Positions 35,930-44,674 of a stretch of DNA of 64,000 nt are shown one piece after another; within the stretch, counting starts at the first letter, position 1, and every line of letters starts with the position of its first letter. The stretch is from Halobacteriovoraceae bacterium (GTDB lineage Bacteria > Bdellovibrionota > Bacteriovoracia > Bacteriovoracales > Bacteriovoracaceae): NCBI GenBank assembly GCA_020635135.1, contig JACKAJ010000015.1:1364001-1428000 (forward strand). The letters run 5' to 3'. The position numbers and the translations under genes are program-made. Under the pieces are notes generated by a model. That model worked only from the letters and a program-made list of their open reading frames with translations, had not been told where the DNA came from and did no database searches.

Positions 35930-36837
35930 AGTTTTAACACGAATGAAAATGAAGCTTCGTTAATAGCTTCGTTTTCATAGAGATAAACAGAGAGATCATC
36001 TCTTCTTTTAGTCACGAGATTAGCGAATTCAATAGTAAACCGAGGACCAACCCAAGAGACTCCCCAAGAGCCACCCTTCGTGTTGAAATGTTTGTCATTA
36101 AAAATTCCTGCTCTTACAAGTACACGTTCTAAAAATTTAATTTGGATTGCTGAGCGATAAAAAATACTGTCAGAAAGTGATCCGCGATAATTAAATCCAG
36201 AATCGAGCATCACGACAGTATTTTTTGAGAGGAGATATTGGACACCTGCAATCGCAGTGCTTGCTTCAGACTGGCCTTGGGCGATATCATTGACGACTGC
36301 ACCCATACTGAAGCGCTCATTTTGAATGAAAGCTATTCCAAGGTTCGTTCGATGAAAGGCATCTTTGTTTAAGCCAATTGGTTTATCAATTGTGTAGTAG
36401 TGGGTAATTCCAAATGCACCCCCGGCCGAAACAGCTTGAGACATATTGAGTGAATAACGCTCTCTTGTGCGATCATTTTCATCATAATTAACGTAGGCAA
36501 AGCCACCTCTAATTGGGCTACTGGAATCAGTCGCTGCAAGAGTGAAACCTCCTGGATCGTTGGGATATTGATCATTGGAAGGTCTGGTTGAGCTTCTCGC
36601 TTTGAGCTTGCCATTATTGTGTTGTGCATAAATAAGATTTTCCTTAAAGTATGCTGAAGTTGCTGGATTTAGAAATAAGGCATCAACCATGAGAATGGAT
36701 GCAACACCAGCACCAGAGGTTGAGATCATTCTAGTGGTCTGGTAATCTCTGATAATCCCAAAACTTTGAAGTGGGAATGTGGCCCCGGAGCCCAGGAAGA
36801 AAATAAATAAAATTAGTCGTAAAGTTATTGTTTTCAT
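35926..36837 (-). CDS. Predicted outer-membrane beta-barrel protein
   Basis: A 303-residue protein with a signal peptide (LRLILFIFFLGSGATFPLQSFG), then a segment reminiscent of the FadL/PorV-like barrel N-terminus (GAGVASILMVDALFLNPATSA). Alternating strands run to the C-terminus (EASFSFVLKL). PorV/FadL-like outer-membrane proteins of delta-type bacteria have this style of NPA segment. It is the first gene of the ten-gene minus-strand run and is divergent from galU with 44 bases between start codons. Confidence 0.7.
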   Translation of the reverse strand: MKTITLRLILFIFFLGSGATFPLQSFGIIRDYQTTRMISTSGAGVASILMVDALFLNPATSAYFKENLIYAQHNNGKLKARSSTRPSNDQYPNDPGGFTLAATDSSSPIRGGFAYVNYDENDRTRERYSLNMSQAVSAGGAFGITHYYTIDKPIGLNKDAFHRTNLGIAFIQNERFSMGAVVNDIAQGQSEASTAIAGVQYLLSKNTVVMLDSGFNYRGSLSDSIFYRSAIQIKFLERVLVRAGIFNDKHFNTKGGSWGVSWVGPRFTIEFANLVTKRRDDLSVYLYENEAINEASFSFVLKL

Positions 36838-36881
36838 AATAAAACTAGCGAATAATTTATTATAGTGAAGAAATTTTTATC

Positions 36882-37775
36882 ATGAAAATAAAAAAAGCTA
36901 TTATACCGGTAGCCGGCAAGGGAACTCGATTTCTTCCTGTCACCAAGTCTATACCTAAGGAAATGATTCCAATTCTTGATACGCCGATGATTCACTATGT
37001 TGTTAATGAAGCCATTGAGTCGGGAATAGAAGAAATCATTTTTGTTGTTTCTGAAGAAAAAGAGTCTTTGTTAAATTATTTTTCAACAAATGCCAAGTTG
37101 GAGAAATTTCTCGAAGAAAAAAAGAAATTTGAGCTTCTTAAGAAAATTCATAAAATTTCCAATTCTGCTCGATTTGTCTCCGTCGAACAAAAAGAACAAC
37201 TGGGACTTGGTCATGCAGTTCTTCAAGCAGAAGACCTGATTGATGATAATGAACCTTTTGCAGTCATTTTAGGTGATGATTTGATATTTGGTGAGACGCC
37301 TACAACAAAACAGTTGATGGATATTTCCGAGAGTTTGGGTAGAGCTCCTGTTATTGGAGTTATGGAAGTTCCGCGTGAAGACGTTAAAAAATATGGAATA
37401 GTCAAAGGAACGCCAGTTGAAGGTTCCGCAACAACTTTTAAAATGGAAGCCATGGTGGAAAAACCAAGTCCCCAAGACGCTCCTTCCAATCTTGCAACTC
37501 CTGGGCGCTATATTTTAAATAAACAGATTTTTGAGCTACTCAAGTCAATTCCTCGGGGATCTGGCGGAGAATACCAACTCACAGATGCTATCAATGAAAT
37601 GGCTAAGCAAAGAAATGTCTATGCTCATATTTTTGATGGTAGAAGAATCGATACGGGCCAACCGCTAGGTTATCTTGAAGCGACAGTAAGGGCAGCGCTT
37701 GATAATTCAAAACTCCGAGAGAGTTTTATTTCAATTATCAGAAAAGAATTCAAAAAGGATGAAATCAATTTATGA
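36882..37775 (+). CDS. galU: UTP-glucose-1-phosphate uridylyltransferase GalU
   Basis: Makes UDP-glucose for envelope polysaccharide synthesis. It is 297 residues with the nucleotidyltransferase motif AGKGTRFLPVTKSIPKEM near residues 11-28, LGLGHAV near 106, GRYIL near 210 and the C-terminal DTGQPLGYLEA. It overlaps the next gene by four bases (ATGA), and that gene overlaps priA by four bases as well. Confidence 0.96.
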   Translation: MKIKKAIIPVAGKGTRFLPVTKSIPKEMIPILDTPMIHYVVNEAIESGIEEIIFVVSEEKESLLNYFSTNAKLEKFLEEKKKFELLKKIHKISNSARFVSVEQKEQLGLGHAVLQAEDLIDDNEPFAVILGDDLIFGETPTTKQLMDISESLGRAPVIGVMEVPREDVKKYGIVKGTPVEGSATTFKMEAMVEKPSPQDAPSNLATPGRYILNKQIFELLKSIPRGSGGEYQLTDAINEMAKQRNVYAHIFDGRRIDTGQPLGYLEATVRAALDNSKLRESFISIIRKEFKKDEINL

Positions 37776-38701
37776 AAAAGTTTCTAATATTGTTTTTGAT
37801 TACATTATCAATGCCATTATTTGCTTATCGCCCTACGGTTGAATCTCTATTTCGGAATAATAATAATATTGAAATTGAAAAAAATGGGTCCTACGTTTTG
37901 TTTGATATTAAAAATTTAAAAACGAACGAAACGATGAAATCCAAGATTTATCTCGTGGATTATTTGAATAAAAGAGAGATTCTACAATACCATACCTTTG
38001 TTACGTCGAACGGAACTTCAAGTAAAGTTTCAACTCTTAAAAATATTTTGACTACGGCTTGGTCGAAAACCAAAAAGAGTCAGGCTCTTTTTTATGCGGT
38101 TTTGAATATGTTTTTGAAAAATGATTCTACTCTAATTATAGATTTTCTTAAAAAAGAGGGGATAGATGTTACTTTTAATATAGAAAAAATTGATGCAAAT
38201 AAAAAAATTCTTTTAGAAAAATATAAATTATACCTAGAGCGGAAAAAAAAGAATCCCGACTTAAGCGAAGAACAGTCGCCTCTCTTTGGTAAAAATCCAG
38301 AAGAAAAAAAGGAAATTCACGACCTCATGACTAAAAGTTATTATGAGGAAGCAGAAAAAGCTCAGCTCGTAAAAGATGGCAATGAAATGTTTTGGAAAGT
38401 TTTAAAAGAAGATTTTGATGCTTGGTTTGAAGCCTCTAGCCGTCGCTTGAAAAAACTTAATTTCAATAAAAATGGTGCCCATATTTCAATGAGTTTTCAG
38501 GGATACGAAATATTTAACGGATCACATGAAATGCCGAAGTATATTTATATTCAGGATGGAGATGACAGGTATTATATTGAAACAAAAGAATATTATACTA
38601 TTGATTCTAAAACATCTAAATACGAAGAGACTAAAATTAATTTAACAAAAACGTCATCTTCTTTTACACCTGAAAAGGCACCGAGTTTCCTCATTCTATG
38701 A
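37772..38701 (+). CDS. Secreted protein of unknown function (309 residues) between galU and priA
   Basis: Not recognised. It has a signal peptide (KKFLILFLITLSMPLFAYRP) and a mature protein rich in Lys, Asn and Glu. The middle (about 130-210) is likely helical and the last ~80 residues look beta-rich (IYIQDGDDRYYIETKEYY). It shares ATGA overlaps with both galU and priA, so it is strongly coupled to two housekeeping genes in translation. Confidence 0.7.
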   Translation: MKKFLILFLITLSMPLFAYRPTVESLFRNNNNIEIEKNGSYVLFDIKNLKTNETMKSKIYLVDYLNKREILQYHTFVTSNGTSSKVSTLKNILTTAWSKTKKSQALFYAVLNMFLKNDSTLIIDFLKKEGIDVTFNIEKIDANKKILLEKYKLYLERKKKNPDLSEEQSPLFGKNPEEKKEIHDLMTKSYYEEAEKAQLVKDGNEMFWKVLKEDFDAWFEASSRRLKKLNFNKNGAHISMSFQGYEIFNGSHEMPKYIYIQDGDDRYYIETKEYYTIDSKTSKYEETKINLTKTSSSFTPEKAPSFLIL

Positions 38702-40680
38702 ACACATTTTGCCAGGTTGCAGTTAATTATCCCAAACACCAATTATTAACTTATAAGGTTGACCTCGAGGATAAATTTGAAGTTGGTAACTTGGTTGAAG
38801 TCCCGCTTGGCAAAAGAAACGAACTGGGTTGCATTGTTGATTTTGTCGGAGAAAGCGATGTTGATCCTGAAATAAAATATAAAAAAATTCATGGATTAGA
38901 AAAACAATTTTTTTCATTAAATGAAAATGAGCTTAAACTTTATCGTTGGGTTGCAAAATATTACTTCTCACCTCTAGGTAAGCTCATTTTTGATGCTCTC
39001 CCACCCTATCTCAAAAGAGTCAAAGAGCCGACTTTTACTCAAGGGGAAGGAAAGTCTTTTCCGTTGGATTTAAACGAAGACCAACAAGCCATACTAGATA
39101 GTCTGTTTGAAAAAAATTTTGAGACTTTTTCTCAGAGCCTTATCCATGGGGTTACAGGTAGTGGAAAAAGTATCATTTTTTTAGAACTAATAAAAAAAGT
39201 TATCAAAGAAGGAAAATCTGTTCAATTCTTAGTGCCAGAAATCAATCTAACTCCTCAATTTGTTGCATTCTTCTCTGAGTTTTTGGATTGCAAAATTTTT
39301 GTCTATCACAGTTCCATTAAAAATTCTGATCGCTTTAACCTCTGGAGAAAAGTTAAAGAGCTGGACGAACCAATCTTTGTAATTGGTGTGCGAAGTTCTG
39401 TTTTTCTACCAATTAATAACTTAGGTTTGGTCATTGTGGATGAAGAGCATGATGGCTCGTTTAAACAAGAAGATCGCTGCCACTTTAATGCACGAGATGT
39501 GGCCATAAAAAAAGCTCAAATAGAAAATATTCCTATCATACTCGCCTCAGCAACGCCCTCGGTGGAGAGTTATTATCGCTTTAAGCACAACAAGAATCTT
39601 TCTTATTATGTATTAAAGAAAAGATTTAATAATAGTCAGCTACCTGTGGTAGAAGTTGTTAACAATCCTATCGACGAAGCTGAAAGTTGGCCTATTAGTG
39701 ATTCTGTTTTATCACAGTTAGAAATTGTCCTTAGGGAAAAAGGGCAAGCAATATTCTTTGTGAATAAACTGGGATTTTCAAAATATATTCAATGCCCCAA
39801 TTGCGGATTTACATTTGAATGTCCCAACTGTTCAGTAAGCCTTACCTATTTTTCAGGTCGCAAAACCATGGAATGTCATAGTTGTGATTATAAAATACCT
39901 GAAAGAAACGAATGCCCGAGCTGTGGGTGCTTAGATCTTAAAAGAAGTGGATATGGGACAGAGAAAATTTTTGAGGTTTTACAAAAGAAGTTTCCAACGA
40001 TAAATATTGAACGCTTTGATAGAGATGATCTTAAAAATATATCAGAGGTTGAAAAACGAATTGAAGATTTTGGAAAAGGTAAAATAGATATTTTGGTTGG
40101 AACCCAGATGATTTCAAAGGGACACAACTTTAAAAATGTAAAATTGATTGGAATTTTAGGGGTTGATGGTAGGCTAAACACCCCAGATTTTAGGGCCCAA
40201 GAAAAAGTTTATCAATTGGTGACACAAGTTTTGGGAAGGGCTGGGCGCTTTGGTGAAAAGTCGGTTGTCTATCTTCAAACACAGTTTAGAAACGAATTGA
40301 TAAATTGTATTCAAAATCATGAGTTTGATAAGTTTTACGAAAATGAAATCCTTGTGCGAGAAACACTTGGCTATCCTCCATTTTCAAAACTAGCCTATTT
40401 GGTGATGAGCTCGCGCTTTCGAACTCGCGTTGAAACTTTTTCCCAGAAAGTAAAAAACAAATTAGAGGCCACAATTAGAAAGGCCAATTTGGGAATCGAA
40501 ATATTGGGACCAAGATCAGCACTAGTTGAAAAAAGAAAAAACCAATACCTTTATTTTATTCAATTAAAAACGGATAATTTTAATCAACTTCTACAGGTAC
40601 TTGATTCTTTTAATGAGCAAATGTCTGTTCCCAGTGGCGTACAGTACTTCATAGATGTTGATCCTTTGAATATTGTCTGA
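38698..40680 (+). CDS. priA: Primosomal replication restart helicase PriA
   Basis: 3'-5' helicase that reloads the replisome at stalled forks. It is 660 residues. Walker A GVTGSGKS is near residues 151-158, DEEH near 247, and the zinc-binding region with four CxxC pairs (CPNCGFTFECPNC, then CHSCDY, then CPSCGC) spans about 362-408. Helicase motif VI is in QVLGRAGRFG near 500. The start overlaps the preceding gene by four bases. Confidence 0.95.
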   Translation: MNTFCQVAVNYPKHQLLTYKVDLEDKFEVGNLVEVPLGKRNELGCIVDFVGESDVDPEIKYKKIHGLEKQFFSLNENELKLYRWVAKYYFSPLGKLIFDALPPYLKRVKEPTFTQGEGKSFPLDLNEDQQAILDSLFEKNFETFSQSLIHGVTGSGKSIIFLELIKKVIKEGKSVQFLVPEINLTPQFVAFFSEFLDCKIFVYHSSIKNSDRFNLWRKVKELDEPIFVIGVRSSVFLPINNLGLVIVDEEHDGSFKQEDRCHFNARDVAIKKAQIENIPIILASATPSVESYYRFKHNKNLSYYVLKKRFNNSQLPVVEVVNNPIDEAESWPISDSVLSQLEIVLREKGQAIFFVNKLGFSKYIQCPNCGFTFECPNCSVSLTYFSGRKTMECHSCDYKIPERNECPSCGCLDLKRSGYGTEKIFEVLQKKFPTINIERFDRDDLKNISEVEKRIEDFGKGKIDILVGTQMISKGHNFKNVKLIGILGVDGRLNTPDFRAQEKVYQLVTQVLGRAGRFGEKSVVYLQTQFRNELINCIQNHEFDKFYENEILVRETLGYPPFSKLAYLVMSSRFRTRVETFSQKVKNKLEATIRKANLGIEILGPRSALVEKRKNQYLYFIQLKTDNFNQLLQVLDSFNEQMSVPSGVQYFIDVDPLNIV

Positions 40681-40776
40681 GTCTTCGACTCGACTATTCC
40701 TAATGTTCTTTTTATTTAATATCCCGGCAAGTTTTTCCGATAAATTGTATACATAGTAACAACTTTAAGAAGTGTA

Positions 40777-43077
40777 ATGAAACGACTAATAACTTTACTT
40801 CTATTTTTATTTGTCTTTAAAATGATTACGCAAAGTTCTTTTGCGCAACCAATTCCAAGTGAAGTTCTCACTCAAGCTTTAGCGACAACTCTTGTAGATA
40901 ATTTCAATCCGCCTAATGAACCAGAACAGCCTAAGAAAAAAGTTCTTCCTCGCCCAAAACCTATCGAGAAAAAAGATTGTGAAAAGATGGTGAGTCCTGA
41001 TGAGATTGTGAGTTTGTTTGTCGATGATTTTATTATTCCGTTTAAAAAGAAAGTTGAACAAATCAATGAAAAAAATCCAGAACTTGATCTGAAATTTGAT
41101 CCAAGCATTAAACTCGTAAGGGATGATGATGGATTTCTGAATCTTGAATTTAATGATGTTCCTACGGCTTGTATCAACATGCTTGAAGGGAAATCTCATA
41201 AAGAATCGAATGAGTATTATTTGGCTCAGCTGGGGATTATTGATAATTGTGGTGATAGTGGAAGTAATAATGTCGATTACAGTGTTCTAAGTGGGAATTG
41301 TACATTTTCTTATGATGGAGCAGACGAACCATTCAAAATCAAAAAATTTGATATTGAAGAAAATCCTCAAAGTGCTCTGAAAAAATGTTTCAATCACTTT
41401 CAAACTATTGATAATAAGTTTTTCCAAGACTTGTTTAAGGGTTCTGGGAAGAAGAAAAAAGAAAGTATGAATCGCTATGTACTTGAAAGAGATCGTTATC
41501 TCGGAAAAAAATCGATTCGCTTAGGAGATTATCCATACGACAAACACAATGAGTTCCTTTATCAAGCTAAAAAGGGAACTAAGTCTTGTGAAAATAAAAC
41601 TGAAATTCTTACTTTTGGAGCTAAAAATAGTCCATACATAAAATTCGAGGATTATTTCAGAAATGTCTTTAATTGTATGAGACGACCAATTGATGATGGT
41701 CCAACCCTTGGACTTGTTAGTGATCTTAGCAATATTGTTCTAAAAATCGAGGGCGATGATAAATCCACATTAAGAGATGTTGACGGCAATAGACCTTCAG
41801 TTCTCGCCAAATTAAAAAGTATTCCTAGTGTAAGTTGCGATCTCAATGACCCTACTTATCCTGGAATAGATGGAATTCGCGATCGTGATGTTTTCGCTCA
41901 AGATGAGGGCGGGGATTATGACAAAGTCGTCGATGGAATTATACAAAATGCACAAAAAAGATACCAAGTCGCTTTAAAAGCAAAGAAGTTATTAGAGTCA
42001 AGTGATCGCAAGAAAAGATCGGATGGTGAAAAACTCTTTGCGAAGCTTCAAAAAGAGATGAAAGGAAAATATTGGAACGAAGTTGATGGTAAAAGATTCG
42101 ATAATCTCGATAAAATTAAAAGTCTCGCAAAAGTTGAAGCCTTTGCCCAAAATGCGACCCCAGAAAAACTTGAAAAAGGTAAAAAACTTCATGAAGCCTG
42201 GGCCAGATTAAAATTAATTCTTGATACAGAAAGTGATGGATCAAACTTTCGATCGAAATATGAAGAATATTTTGATAACAAAGCTGAATTTCATCAATGT
42301 GAGTCTGCATTTAATTATACTCACTGTATTGTGAATAAAAAACAGACCGAGGATCTTTTAGATTATTTGAAAGATCATAATGATTTTGACGAAGATGATG
42401 CAGAAAAACTCGAATACCTAGGCGTAAGCGAAGATGATATTGATGATATTCCAGCCAATAAACTCTTTATCGATGATAAAGAGCTCTTAGGATTGCAGAG
42501 AACCAGCGAATTTCATCCAAAACATATTGATATGAGAATTAAAATTTTAGAGCGTCGCCTTGACGAATTTGGCAGTATTAAATCTAAACAAGCTTGTGAA
42601 AGAAATGAAAACAAGGGGAAATTTAGCGAAGCTGATGAAGAAAAATTTTATGCGGTTATAAATGAGAAAATGGATGCTGATTTGACTGAAACTGAAGTAA
42701 GTGATGTCACGACGACAACAAATCCGTGGCTCAATGCTTTTCGGTCGAACCCTTTTGGAGCCGGGGCGGGAGATCTCAACCCTATGCTCAATTACTATGG
42801 GCAAAATTTTGAAGCTTTAAACTCTCGGTTAAACTATTTGAGCACTCAACCCTACTATACTCTAGGGCAGGGCTTTCAACAGTGGGGAGATTTGTATTCA
42901 AATACCTTTTCTCAATTTTCTCAATATAATGATTCTATGTGGAGCAGTTTTTTGAATTCAGGGATTTTTTCTCAAGGATATAATAACTATACGCCAAGTT
43001 CGATGTACTATGATCCATCAATGTACAACACAGGCAATTCAAATTACTTGAATTATACACCAATCAACTATCCGTAG
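40777..43077 (+). CDS. Large secreted protein of unknown function (766 residues)
   Basis: Not recognised. A signal peptide ends near residue 24 (SSFAQP), then a Pro/Lys linker (EQPKKKVLPRPKPIEKKD) and a long acidic, Lys/Asp-rich body with about ten cysteines between residues 60 and 620. The last ~110 residues are low complexity and rich in Tyr, Asn, Ser and Gln (NSRLNYLSTQPYYTLGQGFQ and similar), typical of extracellular or surface-exposed tails. AAGAAGTG precedes the ATG. It lies alone between priA and a convergent porin-like gene. Confidence 0.7.
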   Translation: MKRLITLLLFLFVFKMITQSSFAQPIPSEVLTQALATTLVDNFNPPNEPEQPKKKVLPRPKPIEKKDCEKMVSPDEIVSLFVDDFIIPFKKKVEQINEKNPELDLKFDPSIKLVRDDDGFLNLEFNDVPTACINMLEGKSHKESNEYYLAQLGIIDNCGDSGSNNVDYSVLSGNCTFSYDGADEPFKIKKFDIEENPQSALKKCFNHFQTIDNKFFQDLFKGSGKKKKESMNRYVLERDRYLGKKSIRLGDYPYDKHNEFLYQAKKGTKSCENKTEILTFGAKNSPYIKFEDYFRNVFNCMRRPIDDGPTLGLVSDLSNIVLKIEGDDKSTLRDVDGNRPSVLAKLKSIPSVSCDLNDPTYPGIDGIRDRDVFAQDEGGDYDKVVDGIIQNAQKRYQVALKAKKLLESSDRKKRSDGEKLFAKLQKEMKGKYWNEVDGKRFDNLDKIKSLAKVEAFAQNATPEKLEKGKKLHEAWARLKLILDTESDGSNFRSKYEEYFDNKAEFHQCESAFNYTHCIVNKKQTEDLLDYLKDHNDFDEDDAEKLEYLGVSEDDIDDIPANKLFIDDKELLGLQRTSEFHPKHIDMRIKILERRLDEFGSIKSKQACERNENKGKFSEADEEKFYAVINEKMDADLTETEVSDVTTTTNPWLNAFRSNPFGAGAGDLNPMLNYYGQNFEALNSRLNYLSTQPYYTLGQGFQQWGDLYSNTFSQFSQYNDSMWSSFLNSGIFSQGYNNYTPSSMYYDPSMYNTGNSNYLNYTPINYP

Positions 43078-43093
43078 GATCTTTACTTCAACC

Positions 43094-44575
43094 TTAGAAG
43101 TTAAGGTTGAGTCTCATCCCTCCGCCCATTTGGTTTTTAGTGCTAATGTCGGGAGCTCCCGCATCGTTATTAGTGTACTTGTAGTAATCACCAACACTGT
43201 AGTAGGCAAGAAAACCAGAAAGAACGAGGTTGGGGTTCCATTGATATTCAAAAGAAAGATCAACTTCATATCCCATATCATCTTTTTGATCTTCTGTGGG
43301 AATAAATGAATAGCCAAGCTCGTGATTCCAAGCACGCGTTTGTCCTGCTTTCGCAGTTTCATTAGCTTTGGCCCAGATGAAATCAAAGTACCACTTCCAA
43401 AGTCCTGACTTGTAGAGAGTACTTAGCTTAGCGTATGTCGTATTGGAAATAGCCGAGTCGTACAAATTGTAGTTCGAGTTGCTAATAGCTTGAAGGTTGT
43501 AGCGGAACATAAGCTCTGCAATTTGATAGTTAGGGTTGAGATAAAATGCTTCAAAAGTGTTCCCCGGTGTATCACCCGATACCATCCCTCCGTAGAGTTT
43601 GAATTCCCAACTCTCGGTGGCTTCCAGTCCAAGCTCTGCTATATAAGCAGATGACTGGAATCCAGAGAAAGTTGTATCGTCATAGATTCGGCCAATGTCT
43701 CCATCGACTAGAGGGATTTCTAAACCAAGAGAGATATAGTCCCAATATTTATGATAAAAAACATCAATGATTCGAACGTTTGAGTAGCCAACATATTCAT
43801 CAGTAGCTGGGTTGCTATCGTCTGGTCTAACGAGCACTTCGTTTCTGTCTCCACTTTTTCTTTTTCCGAGATAAACTCCAAATTTTAAATCTTTGTCTGG
43901 GTTATCATAAAGGATGCTCAAAGCAAGATCTTTGATCTCAGCGCCATGAGTGAGTTCACTGCGGGAGTTTAAATTTGCGTAGTGTGGAGTGAGATAAAAG
44001 TTTCCAAGAGTGAAAGTAAGTTCCATTCCTTCATAAATTGTAAAAAAACGATCTTGAGCTTTCTCTCCACCATTGAAAACAGCGCCAAGTCCCCAATGCT
44101 TGTTATAGCGACCGACTTTAAATGTCGCCATGTCGGCATAAATATCAAGATAAAATTGATTAACATTGAGAGTATCATTTTGAGCGGAAGTTAATCCATA
44201 GTAGCGGCCACCAAATCCAACTGTGTTATTGTTTTGATTCACAGTTGTGTTGTCACCGAGGTAACCTCCTCGACCATGCCCGGAGGCAACTTCAGATTTT
44301 ACAGTTACGTGATCGTTAACAACAAGCTGAGGATTTAATCTAAAAATATAAGATTGAATGTAAGCATCGTCAGAGCTACCTTTGATTGCTTGAGTTCCGG
44401 AAGTTAAATCTGCATTGGTTGTGTCCGACTCTGTTCTTCGATAATCGTTAATTCGAATGGCATCAAAGCCCACGCTTCCTTTGAAATCTACCGGTACAGA
44501 AAAAACATCGCCTGCAGCAAAAAATGTCAGTAAAATAATAACAAGTAGTGATTTCATTATATCAGTAAATCTCAA
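43094..44575 (-). CDS. Predicted outer-membrane porin-like beta-barrel protein
   Basis: A 493-residue protein with signal peptide (SLLVIILLTFFAAGDVFSVP), then many amphipathic strands with turns such as KVGRYNKHWGLGAVFNGGE. It ends GGGMRLNLNF, with the C-terminal Phe typical of BamA substrates. The start is probably TTG at 44575, because AAGGAG lies eight bases before it and no such site precedes ATG 44557. It may form a large barrel of the porin/alginate-export type, but the transported substrate is unknown. Divergent from the PBP gene. Confidence 0.75.
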   Translation of the reverse strand: MRFTDIMKSLLVIILLTFFAAGDVFSVPVDFKGSVGFDAIRINDYRRTESDTTNADLTSGTQAIKGSSDDAYIQSYIFRLNPQLVVNDHVTVKSEVASGHGRGGYLGDNTTVNQNNNTVGFGGRYYGLTSAQNDTLNVNQFYLDIYADMATFKVGRYNKHWGLGAVFNGGEKAQDRFFTIYEGMELTFTLGNFYLTPHYANLNSRSELTHGAEIKDLALSILYDNPDKDLKFGVYLGKRKSGDRNEVLVRPDDSNPATDEYVGYSNVRIIDVFYHKYWDYISLGLEIPLVDGDIGRIYDDTTFSGFQSSAYIAELGLEATESWEFKLYGGMVSGDTPGNTFEAFYLNPNYQIAELMFRYNLQAISNSNYNLYDSAISNTTYAKLSTLYKSGLWKWYFDFIWAKANETAKAGQTRAWNHELGYSFIPTEDQKDDMGYEVDLSFEYQWNPNLVLSGFLAYYSVGDYYKYTNNDAGAPDISTKNQMGGGMRLNLNF

Positions 44576-44674
44576 GGCTAATTCTCCTTAAAAATTGAGT
44601 TATTAGTGGTATAAATAACAGTGTATGAGTATGCAAATATTAAGAAATCAGTCGAAAACTGGCAATTATTATAT

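Noticed and set aside
40679..40691. Hairpin GAGTC-TTC-GACTC after priA as a terminator
   Set aside because: A five-base stem with no T-run; too weak to support.
43088..43110. Hairpin TCAACCTT/AAGGTTGA between convergent genes at 43.1 kb as a terminator
   Set aside because: No T-run on either strand and it overlaps the 3' coding end of the porin-like gene.
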